NCBI RefSeq assembly: GCF_002886185.1
Contig: NZ_KZ614146.1
Span: 501,234-565,233 of the forward strand
DNA from: Salipaludibacillus neizhouensis
GTDB taxonomy: Bacteria; Bacillota; Bacilli; Bacillales; Salisediminibacteriaceae
DNA length: 64,000 nt
Direction: 5' to 3'
The notes below the pieces were generated by a model. The model was given only the letters and a program-made list of their open reading frames with translations. It ran no database searches and was not told where the DNA came from. How positions within the stretch are numbered: the first letter of the stretch is position 1; the number at the start of each line of letters is the position of its first letter. Below, in pieces: positions 10,295-20,186 of the stretch. The translations under genes were made by a program, and so were the position numbers.

Positions 10295-11233
10295 ATGAGA
10301 AAAGTAGTTATTGGTTCAAGACGAAGTAATTTAGCGATGACCCAAACAAGATGGGTTATTGACCAACTAAACGAATTAAATCTTCCATACGAATTTGAAA
10401 TTAAAGAAATTGTCACAAAGGGAGATCAAATCCTTGATGTTACACTATCAAAAGTTGGCGGAAAAGGATTGTTTGTAAAAGAAATTGAGAAAGCCATGTA
10501 TGATGGTGAGATTGATATGGCAGTACATAGTATGAAGGATTTACCTTCAGAAATGGCAGAAGGACTCGTAATCGGAGCAGTCCCGGACCGTGTTGATCCT
10601 CGGGATGCATTTATCTCTAACAGTGGTGAAAAGCTGATGGAACTACCGCCAGGATCAATTGTAGGTACAAGCAGCTTAAGACGAAGTGCGCAAGTATTAG
10701 CAAGTCGTCCGGATTTGGAAATTCAATGGATTCGGGGGAATATTGATACCCGGCTACGTAAGTGTAGAGAAGAGAACTTCGATGCAATCATTCTAGCTGC
10801 AGCTGGACTTGAGCGAGTAGGATGGACGAAAGAGAAAGACTTGGTTACCGAGTATCTTGATCCGGAAACCTGCTTACCTGCAGTAGGACAAGGAGCTTTA
10901 GGTATCGAATGCCGAGCAGATGATGAAGATTTATTACAATTGCTAGATAAAATCAATCATCCGGATACTGCAAGAACTGTTTCTGCGGAACGCTCTTTTC
11001 TTCATACAGTTGAAGGCGGCTGCCAGGTTCCGATTGGCGGATATGCCGTGTTACAAGAAGACGGTCAGGTGAGTTTAACTGCCCTAGTAGGATCACCCGA
11101 TGGAAAAATCATTTTCAAAGAAAACATTGTAGGACAGGATCCTATTGCAATCGGGAAAGAAGTTGCTGAAAAAATGTTAAATCAGGGTGCAAAAGAAGTA
11201 CTCGATAAAGTAAAAGCTGAATTAGATCAATAA
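10295..11233 (+). CDS. hemC: Porphobilinogen deaminase (hydroxymethylbilane synthase)
   Basis: HemC polymerises four porphobilinogens to hydroxymethylbilane. The N-terminus [15 protein letters not shown] is the family start. [10 protein letters not shown] is the substrate-binding arginine motif. The cysteine that carries the dipyrromethane cofactor is Cys243 in [10 protein letters not shown]. At 312 residues it is full length. It is preceded by GGAGG and lies third in the hem operon. Confidence 0.96.
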   Translation: MRKVVIGSRRSNLAMTQTRWVIDQLNELNLPYEFEIKEIVTKGDQILDVTLSKVGGKGLFVKEIEKAMYDGEIDMAVHSMKDLPSEMAEGLVIGAVPDRVDPRDAFISNSGEKLMELPPGSIVGTSSLRRSAQVLASRPDLEIQWIRGNIDTRLRKCREENFDAIILAAAGLERVGWTKEKDLVTEYLDPETCLPAVGQGALGIECRADDEDLLQLLDKINHPDTARTVSAERSFLHTVEGGCQVPIGGYAVLQEDGQVSLTALVGSPDGKIIFKENIVGQDPIAIGKEVAEKMLNQGAKEVLDKVKAELDQ

Positions 11234-11248
11234 CTGAGGGGATACACG

Positions 11249-12022
11249 ATGAAAGCACTCCAAGGTGTAACAGTATTAAACACGAGAGCGACTCATCAAG
11301 CTGCTTCGTTAACTGAAATGATCGAAAAACGAGGGGGAATTTCAATAGAAATTCCCCTTATTGCGATTAAAGAACCTGAAAATTTTCTTGAAAGAAATCG
11401 TCAGCTTCAACAAGTAATGCACTGTGATTGGCTTATTTTCACGAGTGCAAATAGCTTCGAGTTTACAATGAATGCGATGATAGCAGGAAATATGCCTTTC
11501 CGTGAAATTATCATGCAGCGAAAAATTGCAGTAGTGGGCTCGAAGACAAAGGCCGCCGTAGAAAAAAAAGGGTTTAACGTCGATTTGTATCCACGAGATT
11601 TTGATGCAGAGCACTTAGCAGAAAAACTAATTGATCATACTAGTAAAGGGGAGACCTTTTTTTATCCTAGAAGCAACTTATCAAGAAAAGTATTAGTGGA
11701 TAAATTGAAGCTGTCAAATCGCCATGTTAGTGAAATGGTTGCCTATGAAACAACGATAAATAAGCAGTTTCAAGAAGAATTGAATGAAATCATTTATAAA
11801 AAATCTGTCGATGTCGTTATTCTCACAAGCCCATCCGCTGTGTGTTCCTTTTTTGAACAAATCACAAGCGAGAACAAAGTATACGTAAAAGAAACTTTAA
11901 CGATAGCAGTGATAGGGCGTGTGACAGAAGAGGCACTTTCGCGATATGATGTAAGTAACATCCTTGTACCTGAAACATATACACTGGAAGCCGTTCTGGC
12001 ATTAATTGAAAAAAATACATAA
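11249..12022 (+). CDS. hemD: Uroporphyrinogen-III synthase
   Basis: HemD closes hydroxymethylbilane with inversion of ring D. The sequence is poorly conserved across the family, but VLNTRATHQAASLTEMIE at the start, WLIFTSANS, VVGSKTKAAVEKKG and VVILTSPSAV follow the bilobed HEM4 fold. At 257 residues it has the usual length. Position between hemC and hemB makes the call secure. Confidence 0.93.
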   Translation: MKALQGVTVLNTRATHQAASLTEMIEKRGGISIEIPLIAIKEPENFLERNRQLQQVMHCDWLIFTSANSFEFTMNAMIAGNMPFREIIMQRKIAVVGSKTKAAVEKKGFNVDLYPRDFDAEHLAEKLIDHTSKGETFFYPRSNLSRKVLVDKLKLSNRHVSEMVAYETTINKQFQEELNEIIYKKSVDVVILTSPSAVCSFFEQITSENKVYVKETLTIAVIGRVTEEALSRYDVSNILVPETYTLEAVLALIEKNT

Positions 12023-12043
12023 CGTTTTGAAGGAGGAAATACA

Positions 12044-13027
12044 ATGGAAAATGCTGAATTCCGTCGCCATCGTAGGTTAAGAAGGACTGCTGGAATCCGT
12101 TCGAGTGTCCGAGAAACACATCTTCGCACAGAAGACTTTATCTATCCTCTTTTTGTTGTAGAAGGCAAAAATGTAAAAAATGAGGTAGCATCTATGCCGG
12201 GTGTTTATCACCGCTCTCTCGACTTATTAAACGGAGAAGTAGATGAAGCCGTTGAGAGAGGCATTCAGTCGATTATTTTATTTGGCCTTCCTGATGAGAA
12301 AGATGATGTAGGTTCGTGTGCATATGATACAAATGGAATTGTTCAAAGAGCAACAAGACAAATTAAAGCTAGCCATCCGGAGTTAACGGTGATCGCTGAT
12401 ACGTGTCTTTGTCAATTTACAGACCATGGACACTGTGGGGTAGTGGAGGATGGAAACATCCTTAATGATGAATCACTGGCATTACTCGCAAAGACAGCCG
12501 TATCCCAAGCAGAGGCGGGTGCAGATATTATTGCACCGTCGAATATGATGGATGGTTTTGTTTCAGCCATCCGTGCCGGGTTGGACCAAGCAGGCTATGA
12601 AGACATTCCGATTATGAGCTATGCTGTGAAATATGCTTCAGCATTTTACGGACCATTCCGTGATGCTGCGAATAGTTCGCCGAAGTCTGGTGACCGTAAA
12701 ACATACCAAATGGACCCAGCGAACAGACGTGAAGCTTTCCGTGAAGCACAATCGGATGTCGATGAAGGAGCGGACTTTTTAATTGTGAAACCTGCTCTGT
12801 CCTATCTCGATATTATCCGGGACATTCGTGATCGTCATGATTTGCCAATCGTTGCCTATAACGTCAGCGGGGAATATGCGATGGTGAAGGCTGCCGCACA
12901 AAACGGCTGGATTGATGAGAAAGAAGTAGTATTGGAGAAACTAACAAGTATGAAACGCGCCGGTGCAGATATGATCCTGACTTATTTTGCAAAAGACGCA
13001 GCAGCTTGGTTGAACGAAAGTAATTAA
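12044..13027 (+). CDS. hemB: Delta-aminolevulinic acid dehydratase (porphobilinogen synthase)
   Basis: HemB condenses two 5-aminolevulinates to porphobilinogen. The two active-site lysines are Lys196 ([16 protein letters not shown]) and Lys249 ([12 protein letters not shown]). Three cysteines at 121, 123 and 131 ([11 protein letters not shown]) form the catalytic zinc site, so this is a zinc-type enzyme. It has 327 residues with AAGGAGG upstream. It belongs to the hem operon. Confidence 0.96.
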   Translation: MENAEFRRHRRLRRTAGIRSSVRETHLRTEDFIYPLFVVEGKNVKNEVASMPGVYHRSLDLLNGEVDEAVERGIQSIILFGLPDEKDDVGSCAYDTNGIVQRATRQIKASHPELTVIADTCLCQFTDHGHCGVVEDGNILNDESLALLAKTAVSQAEAGADIIAPSNMMDGFVSAIRAGLDQAGYEDIPIMSYAVKYASAFYGPFRDAANSSPKSGDRKTYQMDPANRREAFREAQSDVDEGADFLIVKPALSYLDIIRDIRDRHDLPIVAYNVSGEYAMVKAAAQNGWIDEKEVVLEKLTSMKRAGADMILTYFAKDAAAWLNESN

Positions 13028-13046
13028 TAGAAAGGTGGAAACATGC

Positions 13047-14333
13047 ATGAATTGGAGTAAATCTGTCGAAGCATTTAACGAAGCAAAGCCACTAATGCCA
13101 GGCGGGGTAAATAGTCCCGTACGAGCATTTAAATCAGTAAACATGGATCCTATTTATATGGACCACGGAAAAGGTTCTCATATTTGGGATATCGATGGCA
13201 ATGAATATATTGATTATATTCTTTCATGGGGACCACTGGTTCACGGTCACGCAGATGACCAAGTGGTAGATGCAATAAAAGCTGTCGCAGAAAAAGGGAC
13301 GAGCTTCGGGGCTCCTCATGAAATGGAATCAAAGCTTGCAAAACTAGTGATTGAGCGCGTTCCGTCGATAGAGGTTGTGCGAATGGTCAACTCAGGAACA
13401 GAGGCGACGATGAGTGCACTACGGTTAGCGAGAGGTTATACAGGACGTGATAAGATCTTGAAATTTGAAGGCTGTTATCACGGACACGGGGATTCATTAT
13501 TAATTAAAGCAGGATCCGGTGTCGCAACGTTAGGGCTTCCTGATAGCCCTGGTGTACCCAAATCAGTGGCAGCAACAACACTGACGGTCCCTTACAATGA
13601 TTTAGATAGTTTAAAGGTTGCTTTCGAAAACTTTGGTGACGATATTGCTGCTGTAATTTTAGAGCCAGTAGCCGGTAATATGGGTGTTGTTAGACCTGAA
13701 CCCGGATTTTTAGAAGGTGTACGAGCTGTTACGGAAGATCACGGTTCATTAATGATTATGGATGAGGTAATGACCGGATTCCGTGTCGGTTACAACTGTG
13801 CGCAGGGAGAACTTGGAGTAACACCCGATCTAACTTGCTTAGGAAAAGTTATTGGGGGCGGTCTTCCTGTAGGTGCTTTTGGTGGTAAAAGAGAAATCAT
13901 GGAGCGAATTGCTCCGGCTGGAGACATTTATCAAGCTGGCACACTTTCCGGAAATCCGTTGGCAATGACAGCTGGTTACGAAACATTAAGTCAGTTAACG
14001 AAAGAAAGCTATGAGCACTTTGATAAATTAGGGAAACAACTTGCAAAAGGTTTGGCAGCAGCAGCAGCTAAACATAATATCCCTCATTATGTAACGAGAG
14101 CAGGATCAATGGTAGGTTTCTTCTTTACGAATGAAAAAGTAATTAATTTTGAAACAGCGTCGTCGTCAAATTTAGATATGTTTAATCAGTATTTCCGGCT
14201 TATGCTCGAGAGTGGAGTATCCATCGCTCCTTCCCAATTTGAAGGGATGTTCTTGTCAACAAAGCATACGGAACAAGATATTAATCAAACAATTGATGCA
14301 GCAGAGAAAGCTTTTGCTCAAATTCAAAAATAA
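13047..14333 (+). CDS. hemL: Glutamate-1-semialdehyde 2,1-aminomutase
   Basis: HemL converts glutamate-1-semialdehyde to 5-aminolevulinate with PLP and is the last gene of hemAXCDBL. The signature [16 protein letters not shown] is near the N-terminus. The PLP lysine is Lys267 in [34 protein letters not shown] and YHGHGDS bind the cofactor phosphate and substrate. I choose ATG 13047, 8 bases after AAAGGTGG, over an in-frame GTG at 13035 that overlaps the ribosome binding site, giving 428 residues. Confidence 0.95.
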   Translation: MNWSKSVEAFNEAKPLMPGGVNSPVRAFKSVNMDPIYMDHGKGSHIWDIDGNEYIDYILSWGPLVHGHADDQVVDAIKAVAEKGTSFGAPHEMESKLAKLVIERVPSIEVVRMVNSGTEATMSALRLARGYTGRDKILKFEGCYHGHGDSLLIKAGSGVATLGLPDSPGVPKSVAATTLTVPYNDLDSLKVAFENFGDDIAAVILEPVAGNMGVVRPEPGFLEGVRAVTEDHGSLMIMDEVMTGFRVGYNCAQGELGVTPDLTCLGKVIGGGLPVGAFGGKREIMERIAPAGDIYQAGTLSGNPLAMTAGYETLSQLTKESYEHFDKLGKQLAKGLAAAAAKHNIPHYVTRAGSMVGFFFTNEKVINFETASSSNLDMFNQYFRLMLESGVSIAPSQFEGMFLSTKHTEQDINQTIDAAEKAFAQIQK

Positions 14334-14340
14334 CAGTAAT

Positions 14341-14386
14341 AAGATCCCTTGAAGAAAGTGTCATTCTTTTAAGGGATCTTTTTTTG
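14341..14386 (+). terminator. Terminator of the hem operon
   Basis: AAGATCCCTT (14341-14350) pairs perfectly with AAGGGATCTT (14371-14380), followed by a T run. It ends the hemAXCDBL transcript. Confidence 0.9.
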
Positions 14387-14396
14387 ATTGTCTTTT

Positions 14397-14604
14397 TAGT
14401 GACACGTAGATTAGCATTTGGGTGTGAGTGTCACTAAGATGCCCAGATAGGATAGGTACTCTCAACTGTCTTCAGGCGTGTGAATGTCGGCTAACCAACA
14501 GGATAGTGACATTCAGACTAGAGAGCCGCATCTGAGTGTTTCTAAGGGATGTTTACAGTTCCACTCAGATGAGATCAGCCAGACTCAGTGTCACTATAAA
14601 ACAT
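14397..14604. repeat. Cluster of degenerate GTGACA/TGTCAC motifs, copy 1
   Basis: Within about 200 bases the motifs AGTGACAC, GAGTGTCACTAAGA, AGTGACATTCAG, GAGTGTTTCTAAG and CAGTGTCACTATA recur at irregular spacing, in both orientations and mixed with CAGAT words. A similar cluster lies at 40530-40690. There is no coding potential. The nature of the repeat is unknown. Confidence 0.45.
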
Positions 14605-14683
14605 AAATGGAGAAAAAACACTCGCCTCCTGACCCTTATCTAGAAAAACAAGACTACTTTTTTAATAAAAGAGCCATTTCGAT

Positions 14684-16078
14684 TTAAATCAGTCCCTCAT
14701 GCGTGATCGCTTTTTCCACTTCATCGGTTAATAAACCCATTTCTAGAAGCACCTGCTTCAAGGTTTTATTCTCGATATCCGCCTGCATCCCGATTTTTGC
14801 AGCAAGGTCATAACCCATAATTGGATTAAGTCCTGTTACAAGAGATAAGCTCGATTCCATAAACGTTTTACATGCTACTTCATCTGCTTGGATGCCAAGG
14901 ATACATTTTGCAACAAGTGTCGATATAGCATTCGACATAATTTCAATGGAATCTAGTAAAGTGTGTGCAATGAGGGGCATCATCACATTGATTTCCAACT
15001 GGCTGGCTATTCCGGCTGTAGCTATGGCTGTTTCATAACCGATGACTTGGCAGCATACCATATGGACCATTTCTAAGATTGCCGGGTTAACCTTTCCGGG
15101 CATAATGGTCGACCCAGGTTGGACAGGAGGAAGGCTGATTTCAGCTAACCCTGTTCGAGGACCTGAGCTTAATAGTCGTAGGTCGCTAGTAATTTTAATT
15201 AAATGGACGGCCAGTTCTTTCAGTGCCCCCATGGTATGAATCGCGGCATTTCTATTTTGCATAAAACTAAACATATTACTAGGTTGTCGAAAAGGCATTT
15301 CTAATCGATTACTAATGACCTGGACTACTTTTTTTGGGTAATCTGGATGAGTGTTGATGACTGTTCCAATTGCATTTCCGCCAAGACCGATTTCATATAA
15401 TGGGTCTAGAGTAGCTTCAATTTGGGTATAAACCGATTGAATAGTGCTTGCAAAACCGGAGAATTCTTGTCCTAATTGAATGGGAACTGCATCGTGTAAA
15501 TGAGTTCTACCGGATTTCAATATCGGCATAAATTCAACTGATTTATCTTGAAGTGCCTGTTGTAAATCTAACAGTGCAGGCATAAGTTTACTAGTGATAT
15601 TTTCAACTGCTGCTATATGGAGTGCAGACGGAAAAGTATCGTTTGTTGATTGGGCCATGTTGACGTGATCATTTGGGTGGACTCGAAAAGATCCCACCGG
15701 TCCATTGGAGGAATTCTTTAATAATTCAGTAGCACGGTTTCCAATAACCTCATTTGCATTCATATTTTGAGAGGTTCCAGCACCGGCTTGGTAAACATCC
15801 ACTTTAAATTGGTCATCCCATTTTCCTTGGATAACCTCTTCAGATGCCTCTATAATGGCATTAGCCGTTTCTTTAGGTAGTTTTCCTAATTCCATGTTTG
15901 TTAAAGCTGCAGAAGACTTAATGATCCCTTGAGCTCTAATAAAAGACCGGGGTAATGTTTTATTACTTATTGGAAAGTTTCCTATGGCACGTTGAGTTTG
16001 AGATCCATAATACGCGGAAGCAGGAACCAGTACGACACCCAACGTATCCATTTCTTTACGGTATTGATCGGAAGACAT
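14684..16078 (-). CDS. Aspartate ammonia-lyase / class II fumarase family lyase
   Basis: This 464-residue member of the fumarase/aspartase superfamily interconverts fumarate with aspartate or malate. The superfamily signature is GSTIMPGKVNP, and GRTHLHDAVPIQLGQEF and SQNMNANEVIGNRA line the active site. Several stretches (KWDDQFKVD, GAGTSQNMNANEVIGNRA, GLAEISLP) read closer to Bacillus aspartases than to FumC, so aspartate ammonia-lyase is the preferred call. The start at the second in-frame codon (ATG 16078) has AAGGAG 8 bases upstream. It is monocistronic and convergent to the hem operon. Which substrate it uses cannot be settled by eye. Confidence 0.85.
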   Translation of the reverse strand: MSSDQYRKEMDTLGVVLVPASAYYGSQTQRAIGNFPISNKTLPRSFIRAQGIIKSSAALTNMELGKLPKETANAIIEASEEVIQGKWDDQFKVDVYQAGAGTSQNMNANEVIGNRATELLKNSSNGPVGSFRVHPNDHVNMAQSTNDTFPSALHIAAVENITSKLMPALLDLQQALQDKSVEFMPILKSGRTHLHDAVPIQLGQEFSGFASTIQSVYTQIEATLDPLYEIGLGGNAIGTVINTHPDYPKKVVQVISNRLEMPFRQPSNMFSFMQNRNAAIHTMGALKELAVHLIKITSDLRLLSSGPRTGLAEISLPPVQPGSTIMPGKVNPAILEMVHMVCCQVIGYETAIATAGIASQLEINVMMPLIAHTLLDSIEIMSNAISTLVAKCILGIQADEVACKTFMESSLSLVTGLNPIMGYDLAAKIGMQADIENKTLKQVLLEMGLLTDEVEKAITHEGLI

Positions 16079-16220
16079 GAAATCCACTCCTTCGTTACCA
16101 ATTTTATAGTAAACTTTGACTAACCGTTATTATGACCATAGGTGAGGATTAATAACCGAATGTTAAAAGACAAACGCGACAAACAAAAAAAACTTATTTT
16201 GAAATGGAGCATGATAGAAA

Positions 16221-16667
16221 ATGAGTTATTATAAAATGTTACGGGATCATGTAGGGCAAGAACCGTTAATTTTACCAGGATCGACAGTGATTTTAATGAA
16301 AGAAAATCAAGTTTTATTACAAAAGCGAGATGACGGAGACTGGGGACTTCCAGGTGGTCTGATGGAGAGAGGAGAAAGTTTTGAGGAAACAGCTGTGCGA
16401 GAGGTTTTTGAAGAAACAGGCTTGCGGATTGAAAAAAAAGCCCTGAACAAAATAGATGTGTTCTCCGGAAAAGATTATTATGTAGTGGCACCAAATGGGG
16501 ACCCCTTTTATGTTATCGCCGCGCTGTTTTATACGAATAATTTTACAGGTGAATTAGTCATTGATAACGAAGAAACGTTAGACTTAAAATATTATTCTTT
16601 GAATGAACTTCCGGAAAAAATAAAAGGATCTCATCGGCATTTTTTAAAGTTATTTTCAGAGATATAG
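16221..16667 (+). CDS. Nudix hydrolase
   Basis: The 148-residue protein carries a complete Nudix box, GGLMERGESFEETAVREVFEETGL-like, at about residues 47-70, here read as GX5EX7REVXEEXGL. The box binds magnesium and hydrolyses a nucleoside diphosphate linked to another group. The substrate cannot be told from the motif. The upstream SD (TGGAG) is weak. It is divergent from the lyase gene and stands alone. Confidence 0.88.
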   Translation: MSYYKMLRDHVGQEPLILPGSTVILMKENQVLLQKRDDGDWGLPGGLMERGESFEETAVREVFEETGLRIEKKALNKIDVFSGKDYYVVAPNGDPFYVIAALFYTNNFTGELVIDNEETLDLKYYSLNELPEKIKGSHRHFLKLFSEI

Positions 16668-16685
16668 ATATATTTTGTAACTATT

Positions 16686-16716
16686 ATCGACGGGGATTCA
16701 TGTTGGACCCGTCGAT
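16686..16716. repeat. Inverted repeat downstream of the Nudix gene
   Basis: ATCGACGGG (16686-16694) is an exact inverted repeat of CCCGTCGAT (16708-16716) around a 13-base loop. No T run follows, so it is either a weak terminator or a protein-binding site. The rest of 16717-16918 shows no other feature and should hold the spoVID promoter. Confidence 0.5.
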
Positions 16717-16918
16717 GGAATATCCTCTGATAGCGACATTAATATTTTTATCCTCCGTCTTTACTTCTCTATCCTCATATTCTCCTATTAGGCATAATTG
16801 ACTTCCTTTTTACATACAAGTGTATCGTATGAGTCTTTGTTCGTTCAGAAGTTGGACAACAAGCTAAAGTGCTCAATAGTAGTGAGATTTAGCAGGATGG
16901 AAAAGAGGAGGAATCATA

Positions 16919-18085
16919 TTGAATAATGAAGGGTCTACATCGTTATCCTTTCCCATGAAAGAAGGGATTTGGCTTGATCGAGGGAAAAAACTAGATGAAT
17001 TATTGACACTATCCTTAGAACCGGTTATCGACGTGGATGAAAAGGAAGATGAAGTAACTGTAAAAGGCGTACTTCAACTGTTTGGTGAATATCGCCCCTT
17101 AGAAAAGGAAGAATCTACGGGGAATCAGGCATCGTCCCTTGTTGATCAGTCAGCCTTCCGATCCGTGGAAGAGGTATCGTTATCTGAGGAAGGAATTGGT
17201 GAAATCCGGCACGAGTTCCCGATTGAAGTAACTATCCCTAGAGAACGTGTAGCTCGCCTTGAAGATATTTCTGTGGAAATAAATGAATTCGATTATGTTA
17301 TGCCTGAGAAAGGTTTTCTGGAAATTACCGCTGATCTATCTATTTCTGGTGTGAGAGCCGAAGAACCAGTCTCAACTTCTGATGACGCAGAAGAGAGCAC
17401 AGAGAAAGAGCTTGCACGTGAGGATAGGTCCTTTACGTTTGAGCAAGTAAGGAAAGTGGATGAGAAGGAACCGGATCAACTGTTTGGTGTTAGTGAGTCA
17501 TCAGAAGGTTCTGAAGAGGAAGATTCAAGTGAAGAAGAAGAAAGTCAAGAAAATGAATTGACTTTCCAAGAACCGGTTACAGAAATCAAACGAGAACCAT
17601 CGTGGTTGGATGAGAAAGAACTAGTTGGTACCATCGATGTTGAGGAAGAAGAGGATCATGCACCAAAAGTAAGCTTCCGATCCGTATTAGACGAAGAGGA
17701 AACGATAGAAGTTAGGGAAGAGCCAGAAGCATCCCATGATAATGACTATCAAAAAGAAGTGGTAAAAGCGCCACGTCGTTTCCCAAAAAATGAGACCAGA
17801 AAGCTAGAGGATGAGGAAAAATCCACGGAATCAAATGTGAAAGATGAAGAAGAAAGAGAACATGAAAATGCTCTGTATTTAACAAAGATGATGGCAAATG
17901 AGGCAGAAGCTTATTCAAAATTAAGGATGTGTATTGTCCAAGATGGCGAATCTTTGGATATGATTGCTGATCGCTACAAACTACAAGTGAGTCACCTGAT
18001 GAGAACAAATCGTTTAGATGAGGAACAGGTTTCTGAAGGGCAAATATTATATATTCCAAGTCGACAATCTTCCTCAACCAGTTAA
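16919..18085 (+). CDS. spoVID: Stage VI sporulation protein D (spore coat encasement)
   Basis: SpoVID coats the forespore surface and drives encasement by coat proteins together with SafA. The N-terminal domain (LSFPMKEGIWLDRGKKLDEL) matches the family. The middle is a long acidic low-complexity region rich in Glu and Ser (about residues 150-330). A LysM domain sits at the C-terminus (VQDGESLDMIADRYKLQVSH...ILYIPS), as in SpoVID. The TTG start follows GAGGAGG. It is the first gene of an apparent three-gene operon with the next two, just downstream of the hem region as in B. subtilis. Sigma-E control is known for the family, but no promoter was assigned. Confidence 0.92.
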   Translation: MNNEGSTSLSFPMKEGIWLDRGKKLDELLTLSLEPVIDVDEKEDEVTVKGVLQLFGEYRPLEKEESTGNQASSLVDQSAFRSVEEVSLSEEGIGEIRHEFPIEVTIPRERVARLEDISVEINEFDYVMPEKGFLEITADLSISGVRAEEPVSTSDDAEESTEKELAREDRSFTFEQVRKVDEKEPDQLFGVSESSEGSEEEDSSEEEESQENELTFQEPVTEIKREPSWLDEKELVGTIDVEEEEDHAPKVSFRSVLDEEETIEVREEPEASHDNDYQKEVVKAPRRFPKNETRKLEDEEKSTESNVKDEEEREHENALYLTKMMANEAEAYSKLRMCIVQDGESLDMIADRYKLQVSHLMRTNRLDEEQVSEGQILYIPSRQSSSTS

Positions 18086-18102
18086 GGAAAGGGGGAGGAG
18101 TT

Positions 18103-19017
18103 ATGATTAAGATTGAGCTATTGGAAAGAAGTTATCCTTTTCAATCGATAAGATGGATGATTGAAGGGAAAATTATGGATACGAATAAAGGAATGAAGGC
18201 TGTTCAACTTTGGAAAGACGAAGATTTATTAGCATGGCATATCAAGTGGAGAGATGCATTAGCAGAGCACACTGGTATCATGACCAATCGTATGATTCAG
18301 ACAATTACGGGGGAGAAGGTTCTATCGACTGATCTTGGGTTTATTACGGTCCATGATGTTGTGGAAGAAGCCTTTCCAATTTTCGATCATCCCAAGCAGA
18401 TAGGGCAGTTTCTGGGGAAATATCTCGCATGCACGGCTACTGAAGAAGATGATAGAGAAGTTCCTATCATTCCCGATCTAGAAAGAGATTTTGACATTCG
18501 TTTTTTTGAAGATTTGTCACAATGGGATATTCTCCAAAAATTGAATCTAGAAGCTAAAAAAAGAGTGACAAAGGTTCGTGAACTGTTAAAAAATCATAGT
18601 CAGATCGTCTACCATAACATCGTGCCACCGATTGAGTCTCTTATCCAAGCAAGATCTATTCATCACCAGCTGTTCTGGGAGACCAGTGAAAAGAAACCTA
18701 TATCTTGTTATGAAGCCTTAAGAAATGTGCTCCATGAATGGCATACAGAGGGACATGGGGCAAAAATAAAAGAAGTACTAGATGGTATTGATGAAACTTT
18801 CCCTCTCTCGGAAGAACGTGGAACGGCGTTATTAGCGAACTGTTTGTATCCTTGGGAATTACGGTCATTCGTTGCGAACGCTCTTGATAATGATGGTACT
18901 GGAACAATGGAGCAGCACTTTCAGTCATTTGCGCAGGAGTGGGACATTTCAAGGCAGCTTGTCAAAGATGTTGCAGGATGGTTGGTAAATAGCAGAGAGG
19001 GGGTTGTTCAAGGATGA
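18103..19017 (+). CDS. Uncharacterised protein between spoVID and ysxE
   Basis: I do not recognise this 304-residue protein. It has no signal peptide or membrane segment and is rich in Trp, His and charged residues. The N-terminal third (KAVQLWKDEDLLAWHIKWRDALAEHTG) alternates hydrophobic and charged residues like an alpha/beta domain. The rest looks helical. It starts 17 bases after spoVID behind GGGGGAGG, and its TGA overlaps the ysxE ATG by four bases, so it is almost certainly cotranscribed with spore coat genes and is probably a coat or coat-assembly protein. Confidence 0.8.
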   Translation: MIKIELLERSYPFQSIRWMIEGKIMDTNKGMKAVQLWKDEDLLAWHIKWRDALAEHTGIMTNRMIQTITGEKVLSTDLGFITVHDVVEEAFPIFDHPKQIGQFLGKYLACTATEEDDREVPIIPDLERDFDIRFFEDLSQWDILQKLNLEAKKRVTKVRELLKNHSQIVYHNIVPPIESLIQARSIHHQLFWETSEKKPISCYEALRNVLHEWHTEGHGAKIKEVLDGIDETFPLSEERGTALLANCLYPWELRSFVANALDNDGTGTMEQHFQSFAQEWDISRQLVKDVAGWLVNSREGVVQG

Positions 19018-20021
19018 AGGAAACCTTGTCTACACCGTCAATAAGGGCAATCCTCTTTCACTATGATCTTTTCCCGCAAAAATTAGAAGCGATAGGAAAA
19101 ATAGTTAAAGTAGAGACCCGGTACGGGACCTTTGCATTGAAACAAACAAAAATGACTCGGGAGGAAGGGGAATGGTTTATCCATGTTATCCGGCGACTAG
19201 ATAGAATGAACTATCCGTTCGTTGTCCCAATCATTCCTACAAAATACGGGGATTACCTTGCGATGGATGATCATTCCACCTATTACCTCATGCCCTGGTA
19301 CGAGGACCATCATGAGTTTCGTCACCCTGTCCAACCGGAAGAAACGCTCATTGAAGAAATTGCTAAGTTACATGGGCTAACGGAAAGAGTGCAGGATTAT
19401 TCCGAAGAGTCTTTATTAGAATCTTATAACCATTTGAAAAAAAGGTGGGATTTAAGGAAACTTGAGGTAGAAAAATTTGTAGATAGGATAGAGGCGCATA
19501 CGTTTTATTCTCCATTTGAAATGGCATTTCTTACTCATTTCGAACGAGTTTCGCAAATGGCTCAAGAAGCAGAAAGAAATTTAGACCTATGGCTTGAGAA
19601 AGCAAAAGAATTGAAAAGTTACCGAAGTGTCTTGTGTCATGGACGTGTGAAACGAAACCATGCACTGTTTGATCCTTATGGTGCAGCACATTTTATTAAC
19701 TTTGAAAAAGCTGTACTTGATTCTCCGGCAAGAGACCTGGCAACGCTTTTCCGGCACTTTTTTCATGAAGAACCTTGGAATGACATTGACGGGCTTCACT
19801 GGCTTGCGATCTATGAAAAACAATTTGCACTTTTTGATGATGAGCGCCACTTATTCATTAGCTATTTAGCGTTTCCAGAAAGTATTTATCAGATGATGGA
19901 CCATTATGTGAAGCCAAATCGAACTATATCTGAACTCGCTTGTGTAAAGCAGCTTGAACGTCGTTTGTTAACGATGGGAAGAATTCATCGGTTAATGAGT
20001 GAAATGTATAAAAAAGAGTAA
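19014..20021 (+). CDS. ysxE: YsxE, CotS-family spore coat kinase-like protein
   Basis: This 335-residue protein has the kinase-like (aminoglycoside phosphotransferase) fold of the CotS/YutH/YsxE family. Visible pieces are the nucleotide-lobe lysine in TFALKQTKM, the hinge YYLMPWYE and the catalytic-loop region VLCHGRVKRNHALFD, where HGR-x2-RNH replaces the usual HGD-x4-N, so catalytic activity is doubtful. The position after spoVID and before valS is the Bacillus ysxE locus. It is translationally coupled to the preceding gene and followed by a terminator. In B. subtilis YsxE is a spore coat component. Confidence 0.85.
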   Translation: MKETLSTPSIRAILFHYDLFPQKLEAIGKIVKVETRYGTFALKQTKMTREEGEWFIHVIRRLDRMNYPFVVPIIPTKYGDYLAMDDHSTYYLMPWYEDHHEFRHPVQPEETLIEEIAKLHGLTERVQDYSEESLLESYNHLKKRWDLRKLEVEKFVDRIEAHTFYSPFEMAFLTHFERVSQMAQEAERNLDLWLEKAKELKSYRSVLCHGRVKRNHALFDPYGAAHFINFEKAVLDSPARDLATLFRHFFHEEPWNDIDGLHWLAIYEKQFALFDDERHLFISYLAFPESIYQMMDHYVKPNRTISELACVKQLERRLLTMGRIHRLMSEMYKKE

Positions 20022-20047
20022 TCGGGTGTAAGGGAAAACCTGACAAA

Positions 20048-20086
20048 AGGAAACTACCAATTTATAGTTGGTAGTTTCCTTTTTGA
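20048..20086 (+). terminator. Terminator of the spoVID operon
   Basis: AGGAAACTACCAA pairs perfectly with TTGGTAGTTTCCT around a short loop, followed by TTTTT. Confidence 0.9.
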
Positions 20087-20186
20087 TCTATAAGCTCTAA
20101 ATTCAGATGTAGTTATGAATAAATGTGTAAATGGTGGAAATAATACTCATAATTACTAATGTTAAATTTGGAAAGGAGTGAAAAAA

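Noticed and set aside
14397-14604. CRISPR array
   Set aside because: The GTGACA/TGTCAC words are short, irregularly spaced and in both orientations, with no cas genes nearby.
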